A DNA stretch of 64,000 nt from Myroides albus (lineage in GTDB: Bacteria > Bacteroidota > Bacteroidia > Flavobacteriales > Flavobacteriaceae): positions 29,971 through 93,970 of the forward strand of contig NZ_WMJX01000013.1 in NCBI RefSeq assembly GCF_009711045.1. Reading direction: 5' to 3'. The translations under genes were made by a program, and so were the position numbers. The notes beneath the pieces are model-generated. The model had not been told where the DNA came from. It was given only the letters and a program-made list of their open reading frames with translations, and ran no database searches. Of the stretch, positions 1 through 8,987 are shown in pieces. Every line of letters starts with the position of its first letter. Within the stretch, counting starts at the first letter, position 1.

Positions 1-9
1 TTTATTTAA

Positions 10-1302
10 ATGAAGAATTTTATTGAAGAAGTGACTTGGAGAGGAATGCTCCACGACGTAATGCCAGGCACTGAAGAACATTTGTTGGAGCAAATGCGTG
101 CTGCGTATGTGGGGATTGACCCAACAGCCGATTCATTGCATATTGGACATTTAGTAAGCGTGATGTTATTGAAGCACTTTCAATTAGCAGGACATAAGCC
201 TTACGCTCTTGTAGGGGGAGCTACTGGGATGGTTGGAGACCCTTCTGGTAAGTCTAATGAGAGAAATTTATTAGACGAAGAAGCTTTACGCCATAATCAG
301 AACGCAATTAAAAACCAATTAAGCCGTTTTTTAGATTTTAATTCAGGTGCTGAGAATGCTGCTGTGTTAGTAAATAACTATGACTGGATGAAGGACTTCT
401 CTTTCTTAGAGTTTATTCGTACAGTAGGTAAGCATATCACAGTGAACTATATGATGGCGAAAGATTCTGTAAAGAAACGCCTGAACGGAGAGTTTGCAGA
501 TGGAATGTCTTTTACAGAGTTTTGTTATCAACTAATGCAAGGATATGACTTTTTGCATTTATACAAAGAGAATAATATTACATTACAAATGGGAGGATCT
601 GACCAATGGGGAAATATCACTACTGGTACAGAGTTAATCCGCAGAACAATTAGCGAGAAAGCCTATGCGCTTACTTGTCCATTGATTACTAAAGCTGATG
701 GTACTAAATTCGGTAAGTCAGAAGGAGGTAATATTTGGTTATCTGCAGAGTACACTTCTCCATATAAATTCTACCAATATTGGTTAAACGTGGCTGATGC
801 TGACGCAGAGCGTTATATCAAGATCTTTACTTTTATATCAAGAGAAGATATTGAAGCATTAGTGAAAGAGCATACAGAAGCTCCACATTTACGTGTGTTA
901 CAACGCCGTTTAGCAGAAGAAGTAACTATTATGGTACATGGTCAAGAACAGTTAGACAATGCTATCAAAGCATCTAATATCTTATTCGGTAACTCTTCTA
1001 CAGAAGATTTAAAACAATTAGATGAAAAAACGTTCTTAGAAGTTTTTGATGGAGTTGGACAATCAGAAGTGGCAAAGGCTGATATCGAGGCAGGATTAAA
1101 TATTGTAGATGCATTAGCTGCTAATTCTGACTTAGCGTCTTCTAATGGTGATGCTCGTCGTTCGCTACAAGCAAACTCTATTTCTGTTAATAAAGAAAAG
1201 GTTACAGAAGATTATGTGATAACAGCAAATGATTTAATTAACGATCAATTTGTTTTATTGCAAAAAGGGAAAAAGAACTACTTTATTTTACATGTAAAGT
1301 AA
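10..1302 (+). CDS. tyrS: Tyrosyl-tRNA synthetase
   Basis: This class I aminoacyl-tRNA synthetase charges tRNA-Tyr with tyrosine in the cytoplasm. The 430-residue length is normal for bacterial TyrRS. The nucleotide-binding signature is present as HIGHL near residue 43, and the KMSKS-type loop appears as KFGKS around residue 236. The motif GGSDQWGN near residue 197 is characteristic of TyrRS. The C-terminal part, about residues 360-430, fits the S4-like tRNA-binding domain. The start is an ATG at the window edge, so its promoter is not visible. A strong terminator follows, which suggests the gene ends its transcription unit. Confidence 0.97.
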   Translation: MKNFIEEVTWRGMLHDVMPGTEEHLLEQMRAAYVGIDPTADSLHIGHLVSVMLLKHFQLAGHKPYALVGGATGMVGDPSGKSNERNLLDEEALRHNQNAIKNQLSRFLDFNSGAENAAVLVNNYDWMKDFSFLEFIRTVGKHITVNYMMAKDSVKKRLNGEFADGMSFTEFCYQLMQGYDFLHLYKENNITLQMGGSDQWGNITTGTELIRRTISEKAYALTCPLITKADGTKFGKSEGGNIWLSAEYTSPYKFYQYWLNVADADAERYIKIFTFISREDIEALVKEHTEAPHLRVLQRRLAEEVTIMVHGQEQLDNAIKASNILFGNSSTEDLKQLDEKTFLEVFDGVGQSEVAKADIEAGLNIVDALAANSDLASSNGDARRSLQANSISVNKEKVTEDYVITANDLINDQFVLLQKGKKNYFILHVK

Positions 1303-1767
1303 TTGAATACTATATGCTTAAAGCCTCTACATTGTAGGGGCTTTTTTTTTGACACTTATCGAGAATTTTAATTATTTTATAAATCTACCATATACATGGT
1401 ATTTCGCAACTTACTGCATTGAGGTAAATTTGTATCAGATAATAAAAGAAAGAACATTGCCTTTATTGTTTTGAAGGTGGTGAGATTTTCTAACATTGAT
1501 ATCTACACCAAAGTGAATTTATATTAAAACCCAAATAAGATGCAATTAGTTGACAAAAGACGAGCACTTGAAACTCGTGACTTAAATCACATCAATACAA
1601 TCTTTTCTATGCACACATCCATGTGTATGTGTCCATGCTGTTTTCTATAGAAGCATACCGCTTAAGAGCATTTCTGTGATGCTCTATAAAAATTCATTTT
1701 TCACAAAGTATTTCAATTAAATTTTAATCAAAGGATAGATTATAGGTCTATTACTAAAAGTAGTTTT
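1303..1767 (+). promoter_or_regulatory. Hairpin-rich leader region upstream of susC
   Basis: This 465-bp gene-free stretch separates tyrS from the SusC gene. After the tyrS terminator it holds four short inverted repeats in a row: ACGAG 1560-1564 with CTCGT 1574-1578; ACACAT 1613-1618 with ATGTGT 1621-1626; ATGCT 1635-1639 with AGCAT 1652-1656; and AGAGCAT 1665-1671 with ATGCTCT 1679-1685. The third and fourth share the AGCAT/ATGCT sequence, so alternative pairing is possible. A TAAATTTG box at 1425-1432 fits the Bacteroidota -7 element, but it has no clear -33 partner. I infer a long 5' untranslated leader; no known riboswitch was recognised. Confidence 0.45.
1322..1350 (+). terminator. Intrinsic terminator of tyrS
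   Basis: A 9-bp stem (AGCCTCTAC / GTAGGGGCT, one G-T pair) with a 3-nt loop is followed by nine T residues. It lies 20 bp after the tyrS stop. Confidence 0.9.
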
Positions 1768-4700
1768 ATGCAAAAAATTTACGTAATTCTGTTTGTGTTT
1801 GTTGGTATTCTAACATCCCAAGCTCAAGACACTTTAGTATCAGGAACGGTGTCTGATTCTAGTGGTACACTGCCAGGAGTTAGTGTATTAATAGAGAATA
1901 GTTCACAGGGAACTATGACTGATTTAGATGGTAATTATTCTATAAATATAAAGGATGGACAAGTATTGGTATTTTCATTTGTAGGATATCAAACGCAGAA
2001 AATTGCTTATAAAGGACAAGCAAATGTCAATATTTTGCTAAGCGAGGAATCTGCAAACTTAGACGAAGTTATTATTACAGTGCCTTATGGTACAGCAAAT
2101 AAGAAAACTTACACAGGATCTGTAGGATTAGTGCAAGCTAAGAATATTGAGAAAGCGCAGGTTAGTAATGTTTCTAAAGTATTAGAAGGTACTATTGCCG
2201 GAGTGCAATCGTTTTCGTCAAGTGGACAGCCTGGATCTGAAGCAACTATACGTATCCGTGGTATTGGTTCTATTAATGCCAATAGCAAGCCTCTTTATGT
2301 TGTTGATGGGGTGCCATACGAAGGAGAGTTGAATGCTATCGCAGCTACAGATATTGAATCTATGACTGTGCTAAAAGATGCTACTGCTGCAACATTGTAT
2401 GGTTCGCGTGCAGCAAATGGTGTAATTATGATTACAACAAAACAAGGGACAAGAGAAACAGCTCCTCAAATTGAGATTAGTGCAAAACACGGTATTTCAA
2501 GCCGTGCACGTAATGACTATCGCGTATTGGGGACCAATGATTATATGGAGTTGCAATGGGAAGCTATTCGCAACGGACAAATGGATGCTGGAGGAAAATC
2601 ACCTGAAGCAGCAGCTGAATATGCAAGTCAAAACTTGATTAGTCAGATAGGTATTAATCCTTACGGAACGAATAACCCAATGCCCGTAGGTACTGATGGT
2701 AAGCTTTTACCAGGATTAAAACCGTTGTGGAGTGACAACTGGGATGATGCTTTACAACAAAATGCTCGATTTACAGACGTGAATGTTAGAGTAAGTGGTG
2801 GTGGAAAGAACACGAGATATTTTGTTTCGGGAGGTTTTTTAAATGACCAAGGTTATGTTATCGAATCAGGATTCAAGCGTTATAACCTTAGATCTAATAT
2901 CGTAGTAGATGCTAAAGATTGGTTAGAAGTAGGTCTGAATGTTGCTGCTTCGAGTTCGATACAAAATTTCCCAAAACAAGATGATAGTGAACAGTCAAAC
3001 GTTATCTTATTTGCCAGAGTAATGCCTTCTTTTTATCCGATTTACCAAAGAGATTTGGCAACAGGAGCTTATTTGGTAGATCCAAATACAGGAGGACGTA
3101 TGTTTGATTATGGAAACTACAGAGCTTCTTCATATGCTAAGTACAACTTGATTGCAAGTATGCCACACGACTTGAGCGAGATCAAGAAAGATATTGCAAG
3201 TGTTCGTACTTATGGACAAATTAAGTTTTTAGATAACTTAAAATTTAAATCTTCATTAAGTGTTGACTATAATAGTACTAATAATCACAATGTAACAAAC
3301 CCTCTTTACGGTCCATCAGTTGAGTATGGAGGAAGTGTGGACCGCAAGAACACACGTACTGTTAGCATGACTTTTAATAACGTATTGAATTACAACTTAG
3401 ATATAGACGATAAAAATGCAATATCTGCAATGGTGGGGCAGGAGTTCTATTCGTATGATTCAAATTATTTTGGAGGTCAACGTGAGCAGTTAATCATGAA
3501 TGGTTATTTTGAACCAGATGCGGCGTCTAAGGTAATTGACTTTTTTGGAAAAGCAGATGAGTATAAAATGTTGAGTTTCTTCGGAAATGCTCAGTATTCA
3601 TATGACAAGAAATATTATTTGTCAGCTTCTTTTAGAAGAGATGGTTCTTCTCGCTTTTCACCTGATAGTAGATGGGGTAACTTCTGGTCATTTGGTGCAT
3701 CGTGGAGAATTATTGATGAGGAGTTTATGAATCAATATAGAGATACTTGGTTGAGTAATTTGCTTTTTAGAGCAAGTTATGGAGCACAAGGAAATGACAA
3801 TGTTGGATATTATGCTTATCAAGCTTTGTACGCAATACAAAATAATTTAGGAGATCCAGGATTAGTAACATCGAGATTGGGAACAGAGGATTTGTCTTGG
3901 GAAACTAACTTAAATATGAATATTGGACTTGACTTTGGATTTTTCAATGAGCGATTGTCTGGTACAATAGAGTATTTCGAAAGACGTTCAAAGGATTTAT
4001 TATTTGATAGAGATTTAGCTTCTTCTACAGGTTTTACTTCTATTCAAGAGAATATTGGAGCAATGAAAAATTACGGTTGGGAGTTTACGTTAAATGGTAC
4101 GCCAATCATGACCGAAGATTGGAGATGGAGTGTAGGATTGAACTTGACTACGTATAAGAATAAGATTACTTCTCTGCCATCTGAGGCGATTTGGAGTGGA
4201 AATAAGAAATGGGTAAAAGGTGGTTCTTTGTACGATTTTTATTTACCAGAGTGGGCAGGTGTTAACCCAACAAATGGAAATGCACAATGGTATCTTCAGA
4301 ATGGAGATGGATCAAAAACTATAACAGATGATTATTCACAAGTTGACAAAGTTGAACATAAAGTAAAACAAGGAAATTCTCTGCCTGATGTATCAGGAGG
4401 TTTCTCAACAGAATTAACTTATCAGAATTGGTCATTATCTGCAAACTTTGCCTATAACATTGGTGGAAAGATTTACAATGGTGACAAGATGAGTTTATAC
4501 AGATCTTCAGGAGGAGGAACTAACTGGAGTACGGATATGTTGAATAGATGGACGCCAGATAATCCTAATACAGATGTAGCTAAAGTTTCTACGCATCCAA
4601 AGAGTGCATGGAATCAGTCTTCGGATAGATTTTTAGTTGATCGTTCTTACTTAAAACTTAAAAACCTAACGGTATCTTATAATGTGCCACAAGAATGGCT

Positions 4701-4866
4701 GAAGAAAGTAAGATTGTCTTCTGCAAGTGTATACTTCCAAGCTGAGAATCTTTTTACTTGGACGAAAGAACAAGGTCTAGACCCTGAGCAAACTTTTGAT
4801 GGTAGTACGTATTTCCGTTACCCTGCCATGAAAACGATTTCTCTTGGGATTAATGTTAAATTATAA
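1768..4866 (+). CDS. SusC/RagA family TonB-dependent outer membrane receptor
   Basis: This is a 1032-residue outer membrane barrel that, with a SusD lipoprotein, imports oligomeric nutrients using TonB energy. Residues 1-20 are a signal peptide ending in SQAQ. Residues about 22-105 form the carboxypeptidase-regulatory-like N-terminal domain typical of SusC (GxxLPGVSVLIE). The plug follows, with VYVVDGVP-like and LYGSRAANGVIMITTK motifs diagnostic of this family. The rest is beta-barrel, ending in an aromatic-rich strand close to the terminal leucine. The susD partner starts 11 bp downstream. No glycoside hydrolase, peptidase or sigma/anti-sigma pair lies beside it, so the substrate cannot be told; glycan or peptide uptake are both possible. 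Confidence 0.95.
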   Translation: MQKIYVILFVFVGILTSQAQDTLVSGTVSDSSGTLPGVSVLIENSSQGTMTDLDGNYSINIKDGQVLVFSFVGYQTQKIAYKGQANVNILLSEESANLDEVIITVPYGTANKKTYTGSVGLVQAKNIEKAQVSNVSKVLEGTIAGVQSFSSSGQPGSEATIRIRGIGSINANSKPLYVVDGVPYEGELNAIAATDIESMTVLKDATAATLYGSRAANGVIMITTKQGTRETAPQIEISAKHGISSRARNDYRVLGTNDYMELQWEAIRNGQMDAGGKSPEAAAEYASQNLISQIGINPYGTNNPMPVGTDGKLLPGLKPLWSDNWDDALQQNARFTDVNVRVSGGGKNTRYFVSGGFLNDQGYVIESGFKRYNLRSNIVVDAKDWLEVGLNVAASSSIQNFPKQDDSEQSNVILFARVMPSFYPIYQRDLATGAYLVDPNTGGRMFDYGNYRASSYAKYNLIASMPHDLSEIKKDIASVRTYGQIKFLDNLKFKSSLSVDYNSTNNHNVTNPLYGPSVEYGGSVDRKNTRTVSMTFNNVLNYNLDIDDKNAISAMVGQEFYSYDSNYFGGQREQLIMNGYFEPDAASKVIDFFGKADEYKMLSFFGNAQYSYDKKYYLSASFRRDGSSRFSPDSRWGNFWSFGASWRIIDEEFMNQYRDTWLSNLLFRASYGAQGNDNVGYYAYQALYAIQNNLGDPGLVTSRLGTEDLSWETNLNMNIGLDFGFFNERLSGTIEYFERRSKDLLFDRDLASSTGFTSIQENIGAMKNYGWEFTLNGTPIMTEDWRWSVGLNLTTYKNKITSLPSEAIWSGNKKWVKGGSLYDFYLPEWAGVNPTNGNAQWYLQNGDGSKTITDDYSQVDKVEHKVKQGNSLPDVSGGFSTELTYQNWSLSANFAYNIGGKIYNGDKMSLYRSSGGGTNWSTDMLNRWTPDNPNTDVAKVSTHPKSAWNQSSDRFLVDRSYLKLKNLTVSYNVPQEWLKKVRLSSASVYFQAENLFTWTKEQGLDPEQTFDGSTYFRYPAMKTISLGINVKL

Positions 4867-4877
4867 AAAATCGAATT

Positions 4878-6416
4878 ATGAAAAATAGCGTAATTAAATA
4901 TATAATAGGAGCTTTTATACTTTCAACAAGTTTGATTTCTTGTTCTTTGGATACTGATCCAACAGATGCTATTGAAAGTGAGAAAGTGTTTAGTACTGTA
5001 GAGGGGAATGAAAAGGTATTGAATGGTGCATGGAGTTATTTAATGGAAAGTTTTTCTACTTATGCTAATCCTGGTTTTGGATCATTTTTGCGTACAAATG
5101 ATGCTATGGGTAGTGATGTAGTATTGAATGGAAGGTATGGTTTTCGCGCGCACTACTTATTTAATGCATTGTATTCAAAGGCGAGAACGAATACGCACAG
5201 TTGGAATTTAGCCTATAAAACTATTGACAATGCTAATAATGTGATTGCAAAAGTTTTTGAATCGGAAGGTTCAGTTGTTGACAAACAACGAGTTCGCGGT
5301 CAAGCTTTAGCATTGAGAGGTTTTATGTATCTACATTTAGCATCGAGTTATGCTTATGCAATTGATTTAGATCCGAATGCTATTACAGCTCCGATTTACT
5401 TGGAGCCAACGAGCAGTGCAACTAAACCAAGACCTGCTGCTACAGTTACAGAGGTTTATTTGCAATCTATTAAAGATTTAGAAGAAGCACTTACATTGAT
5501 TCCTGAGACATATAAGAGAGGAAACACAATGAAGCATAAATTTGATCGTGAAGTAGTTTTGGGACTGCTTTCTCGTGCACATTTATACGCAAGAAACTGG
5601 AAAGAAGCTAAAGAGTACTCTGATCAATTATTGGCTTTGAATAGTTACTTAATGAATGAAAGTGAATACAAAAGTGGATTCAGTGATTCGAGTAATGGAG
5701 AGTGGATTTGGGGACATGCTCAAAATGAATCTCAAAAGAATGCATCTTATCAATTTAATTATTTAGATGTTACTTCAAGTCAGAGTTACTACTATAGCTT
5801 TAATGCGGATCCTTATTTTAGAGATTTGTTTGACGAAAGTGATTATAGAAAGAGCATGATTTATTGGGCACCAGACCCTTCTAATACAGAGCCAAAAGAT
5901 GGTAATACTGCTTATATGCGCTATGCTAAATTTAAGTTTAGAGGTTCTCAGATAGCAGATATTGTATTGATGCGTACTTCAGAGATTTACTTGATTAATG
6001 CAGAAGCAAAAGCGCGATTAGGAGAGGCAGATGCAATTGATGTTCTGAATACTTTAAAGACAGCAAGAGGAGCTAAAGAAGTGAGCGGTCTAATGGGACA
6101 AGATTTGTTAGACGAAATCTGGATTGAGAGAAGAAAAGAACTTTTTGGCGAAGGGTTTGCTTTAATCGATATTATTCGCAATCAACAAAAAGTGGTTCGA
6201 AAAGCGTATCCTCAAGATAAGTTAGTTGATTTTACATACGAAGAAATGGATAGTACTGGAAAAATCTCTCAAGTAGTTGTAAAACTTTTACCAATGGGGC
6301 ATGATGCTGTTAAGTTCCCTGACGGTTCAGATTTTATAGAAAATAGCAAGTATTATCTCTACCGAATACCAGAAGTAGAAGAAAGAGAGAATCCAAATCT
6401 ATATTTGAATCGATAA
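4878..6416 (+). CDS. SusD/RagB family nutrient-binding lipoprotein
   Basis: This 512-residue surface lipoprotein caps the SusC barrel and captures substrate. The signal peptide ends in the lipobox LISC, with the lipid cysteine at residue 22. The helical TPR-like middle shows family patterns such as AEALALRGFMYLHLA-type (QALALRGFMYLHLASS) and RTSEIYLINAEAKARLG. The C-terminal third has IWIERRKELFGEGFALIDI, the classic SusD signature. It forms an operon with the preceding SusC gene, 11 bp apart, and is closed by a terminator. The substrate is unknown. Confidence 0.95.
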   Translation: MKNSVIKYIIGAFILSTSLISCSLDTDPTDAIESEKVFSTVEGNEKVLNGAWSYLMESFSTYANPGFGSFLRTNDAMGSDVVLNGRYGFRAHYLFNALYSKARTNTHSWNLAYKTIDNANNVIAKVFESEGSVVDKQRVRGQALALRGFMYLHLASSYAYAIDLDPNAITAPIYLEPTSSATKPRPAATVTEVYLQSIKDLEEALTLIPETYKRGNTMKHKFDREVVLGLLSRAHLYARNWKEAKEYSDQLLALNSYLMNESEYKSGFSDSSNGEWIWGHAQNESQKNASYQFNYLDVTSSQSYYYSFNADPYFRDLFDESDYRKSMIYWAPDPSNTEPKDGNTAYMRYAKFKFRGSQIADIVLMRTSEIYLINAEAKARLGEADAIDVLNTLKTARGAKEVSGLMGQDLLDEIWIERRKELFGEGFALIDIIRNQQKVVRKAYPQDKLVDFTYEEMDSTGKISQVVVKLLPMGHDAVKFPDGSDFIENSKYYLYRIPEVEERENPNLYLNR

Positions 6417-6460
6417 AATTATAGTACGGATTATCATTTATAGTTGATTAGTTAGTGAGA

Positions 6461-6500
6461 AGTGAGATAACTTGAAAGATAGTTATCTCACTTTTTATTT
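6461..6500 (+). terminator. Intrinsic terminator of the susCD operon
   Basis: An 11-bp perfect stem (AGTGAGATAAC 6461-6471 with GTTATCTCACT 6482-6492) runs into a T-rich tract. Confidence 0.9.
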
Positions 6501-6666
6501 TGTGGTTTTATGTGCCTGTTGAATCTGTTGTTCTTTCTGAGCAAAATTTCCATTGAATGAAGTTGTATATATCGTTGTATTGAATATTGTAAAGTTCGGC
6601 TTCAATACGGTCTACCGAGTTAAAGTGTAGAGTAGTTTTCCTCAATTTCGATTTAGAAGTTTGTAT

Positions 6667-6697
6667 GGCACTAGAGGGTGAAGTGCCTTTTTGTTTT
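6667..6697 (+). terminator. Intrinsic terminator or attenuator upstream of the LuxR-type regulator
   Basis: The stem GGCACT 6667-6672 pairs with AGTGCC 6682-6687 across a 9-nt loop and is followed by TTTTTGTTTT. It ends 24 bp before the downstream start codon. Confidence 0.7.
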
Positions 6698-6704
6698 ATC
6701 TTTG
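6697..6704 (+). promoter_or_regulatory. Candidate -7 promoter box (TATCTTTG)
   Basis: The octamer matches the Bacteroidota consensus TAnnTTTG and lies 17 bp before the ATG of the LuxR-type gene. No TTG lies at the usual distance upstream. Confidence 0.45.
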
Positions 6705-6720
6705 TTATTAATTAAAAGAA

Positions 6721-7383
6721 ATGATTATGTTGTGCGTTGCTATTATAGATCAACAAGAGTTAACCAAATTTGCCATCAAGACTATTTTAGAGGAAAGGAG
6801 TAAGGATACTCTTTGTTATCAAGAGGTTGTTAATGCACATGATTTGAGAGAGTTTCTGAATAAGTGTGGCAAAACATATGTTTTTTTTAACCCACAGTCT
6901 TACAATTTTGAGCAACAGATCAATCAAATTTTTATGTTTCAAGAGCAGTATGTCAATTGTCATTGGGTCATGCTTTTTGATGAGTTAAATGAATCTTGGT
7001 TGAAGCGTATGTTGCAAATCAAGAAGGTCGATTTTAGTGTTATTTTTAAGACAGACACACTTGATAGCATAACCAAAGGTATAGATGAAGTACTATCTGG
7101 AAAAGTGTATTTGAATGATGCTGTTCAAAAGATTTTGGAGGAACACCAAAAGTCTATTCACAAGGTAGAACAGGTACTGACAGTTGTAGAACGCGAAATT
7201 CTAAAAGAGATAGCCTTTGGCAAAATGACAAAGGAAATTGCTGCTGAGCGAAATATTAGTGTGCACACCGTGATTACACATCGCAAGAATATCTTTAAAA
7301 AATTGGAGGTGAATAATGTTCACGATGCTACGCGTTATGCTATTCGCGCTGGTATCATAAAAGTCAATGACTATTATATATAG
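6721..7383 (+). CDS. LuxR-family regulator with degenerate receiver domain
   Basis: This 220-residue protein has the layout of a NarL/FixJ response regulator. The C-terminal residues 152-212 form a clear LuxR helix-turn-helix (TKEIAAERNISVHTVITHRK). The N-terminal 120 residues fit a receiver fold: D10 lies in the first strand and a lysine is kept near residue 106 (VIFKTD). The position of the phosphorylated aspartate in the third strand (VFFNPQ) holds Asn57 instead, so phosphorylation by a kinase is unlikely. No histidine kinase gene is nearby. It may control the preceding susCD operon, but only position suggests this. Two start codons are possible, at 6721 and 6727. Confidence 0.8.
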   Translation: MIMLCVAIIDQQELTKFAIKTILEERSKDTLCYQEVVNAHDLREFLNKCGKTYVFFNPQSYNFEQQINQIFMFQEQYVNCHWVMLFDELNESWLKRMLQIKKVDFSVIFKTDTLDSITKGIDEVLSGKVYLNDAVQKILEEHQKSIHKVEQVLTVVEREILKEIAFGKMTKEIAAERNISVHTVITHRKNIFKKLEVNNVHDATRYAIRAGIIKVNDYYI

Positions 7384-7443
7384 TCTGGATTGATTACTGG
7401 ATAGTATTTTACGTTAGTTTCTTATTATAAGCAATTTTTTTTT

Positions 7444-7959
7444 ATGGGTAGAGCTAAGGATAAGGTTAGTTTATTAGAGCAGAGTGAAAGTAGTTTCAAC
7501 ACTTTATTTGTACTTGTAGAACAGTTATCTACAGAACTGCAGCAAAAGACTTTTAATTTTGAAGGTAGAGATAGAAACATCAGAGATGTATTTGTCCACC
7601 TTTATGAATGGCATCAGCTATTGTTAACTTGGATTTCAAATAATCAACAAGGGAATCAGACGTCTTTTTTACCTAAGCCTTATAATTGGAAAACGTATAC
7701 GGCTATGAATGTAGAGTTTTGGAAAAAGCACCAAGCTACGTCTTTGGACGATGCTAAGATATTACTACAACAGAGTCATCGAGATACAATTCAAATAGTG
7801 AAAGCTTTTACAGAAGATGAATTATTCGTTAAAAAGTATTTCAATTGGACAGGTTCTACAAGTCTTGGGAGCTACTGTGTATCGTCTATGTCAAGTCATT
7901 ATGAATGGGCTATTAAAATAGTAAAGTCACACGTGAAATCAGGTAGTGAAAGCGAATGA
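7444..7959 (+). CDS. ClbS/DfsB-like four-helix bundle protein
   Basis: The 171-residue sequence resembles the ClbS/DfsB (DUF1706) branch of the DinB superfamily: a helical N-terminus, the segment RNIRDVFVHLYEWHQLLL, and a C-terminal HYEWAIK stretch. ClbS hydrolyses the colibactin cyclopropane warhead and protects its producer; most relatives have no known substrate. No biosynthetic cluster is visible here, so a self-resistance role is not supported. The gene stands alone, 60 bp after the LuxR-type regulator, with no terminator between them, so they may be co-transcribed. Confidence 0.75.
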   Translation: MGRAKDKVSLLEQSESSFNTLFVLVEQLSTELQQKTFNFEGRDRNIRDVFVHLYEWHQLLLTWISNNQQGNQTSFLPKPYNWKTYTAMNVEFWKKHQATSLDDAKILLQQSHRDTIQIVKAFTEDELFVKKYFNWTGSTSLGSYCVSSMSSHYEWAIKIVKSHVKSGSESE

Positions 7960-8407
7960 TTGATGGCTCTAACCTCATTATAGGATAAGGCGTGATTTAG
8001 AGTGTTTTCTGAAAAGGTAAATAGGTGAAAATCAGCCCTATATTTCTACATTGATTTAATTAAGTTAATTGATATTTGGCTACCAGTAGCTTTATGTCAA
8101 TATTTTTTTTTAGTAGTATCACATTTTTATTGTTGAGAGATTGCTTGCACTTTCTTCGGGTTTTCTAGGGGGATGCTTCGGGTTTTATTGGGAAAAGGCG
8201 TCTTTTTGCGAAGAAAACCCGAAGGATACTCGAAGAATGCTCCAAGAAAGTCGCATGAAAGTGTGGTTATTCTTCGCGCTGATCTATTATTATATTTACT
8301 TTAAATTATGTAAATATTTATTTTAATTGAGACAAATATTTGATTTTTAATATGTTAGTTTGTCTGTTTTTCATAATTTTGTTGTGGTAATCTTAACGGA
8401 ATATATT
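7960..8407. other. Gene-free region holding intergenic repeat copy A
   Basis: This 448-bp AT-rich stretch contains the inverted repeat at 8145-8254 and otherwise nothing I can name. The 61-codon ORF across the repeat has no protein-like composition. Confidence 0.6.
8145..8254. repeat. Dispersed intergenic inverted repeat, copy A
   Basis: The element has a perfect 11-bp inner inverted repeat, CTTCGGGTTTT at 8176-8186 with AAAACCCGAAG at 8214-8224. The outer arms GCACTTTCTT (8147-8156) and AAGAAAGTCGC (8244-8254) are also inverted. The core GGGTTTTAT, AAAAGGCGT, CGAAGAAAACCC (8180-8220) recurs almost unchanged in copy B near 29640. It resembles a REP- or MITE-like non-coding repeat. Confidence 0.75.
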
Positions 8408-8935
8408 ATGAAAAAGTATTTGTTGTTTTTCGCTACTATTTTATGTTGTGTTTTTTTAGGGGGGTGTAGTTCGGATGAAAATTCGAAGAAGAAGGATGAT
8501 GGTAATGAATCGAATAACTCAGGTACCGAGATTTCGGTTGCTCATTATTCGAAAGCCATTAAAAAAGATTGGTTAGCTTCTAAGTTTGTGTACTTAGATA
8601 GAAATAATAAAGTGATTCTTGAAGAAGATTTAAGCTTTTATAGAGTTTGTGATTTGGATTTATATAGCTTCAAAGAGGATAAAGTTTTTATGGAAAATCA
8701 CAGTTTTGATTGTAGTGAACTTTACAAAAGCGTTGCAGATTATAAAATCGAGGGAGAGAACTTGTTACTTTTTGCCAAGGAGATGAATGATAACTTAGAA
8801 CCTTTAGAAATTATTTCTTTGACAACGAAACAATTAGTTTTGAAAGTTGATGATAAATATGATTTCTTTTATGGTAAGCAAATTAATCTGCCTGAAGGTG
8901 CTACAGCGAAACAGGTCATTTTGGTTGCTAAATAG
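8408..8935 (+). CDS. Small lipoprotein of unknown function
   Basis: I do not recognise a family. The 175-residue product starts at ATG 8408, because the following residues form a proper lipoprotein signal (MKKYLLFFATIL...LGGC) with the lipid cysteine at residue 20; an in-frame ATG at 8360 would add 16 residues that spoil the signal. After the cysteine comes SSDENSKKKDDGNESN, a flexible acidic linker of the kind that marks surface-exposed lipoproteins in flavobacteria. The remaining 140 residues contain alternating short strands, such as SLTTKQLVLKVDDKYDFFYG, reminiscent of lipocalin-like proteins, but this is only an impression. A bidirectional terminator follows. Confidence 0.75.
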   Translation: MKKYLLFFATILCCVFLGGCSSDENSKKKDDGNESNNSGTEISVAHYSKAIKKDWLASKFVYLDRNNKVILEEDLSFYRVCDLDLYSFKEDKVFMENHSFDCSELYKSVADYKIEGENLLLFAKEMNDNLEPLEIISLTTKQLVLKVDDKYDFFYGKQINLPEGATAKQVILVAK

Positions 8936-8941
8936 TAAATG

Positions 8942-8987
8942 TATATAAAAGAAAAAACTGCTGTACAGCAGTTTTTTCTTTTATATA
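8942..8987. terminator. Bidirectional terminator, 46-bp perfect palindrome
   Basis: Positions 8942-8964 and 8965-8987 are exact reverse complements, with a CTGCTGTACAGCAG centre flanked by A and T tracts. It serves the plus-strand lipoprotein and the minus-strand engB, whose stop codon at 8981-8983 lies inside it. Confidence 0.9.

Larger units (their letters stand above)
6501..6720 (+). other. Intergenic region with a second terminator; possible small transcript
   Basis: Between the susCD terminator and the LuxR-type gene lie 220 bp without an ORF. A second complete terminator hairpin sits at 6667-6697 although no gene precedes it, so the stretch could encode a small RNA or act as an attenuated leader. 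No known RNA family was recognised. Confidence 0.3.

Noticed and set aside
8141..8326. 61-codon plus-strand ORF across repeat copy A
   Set aside because: Its sequence is the translation of the inverted repeat followed by AT-rich DNA; no start signal and no protein-like composition.
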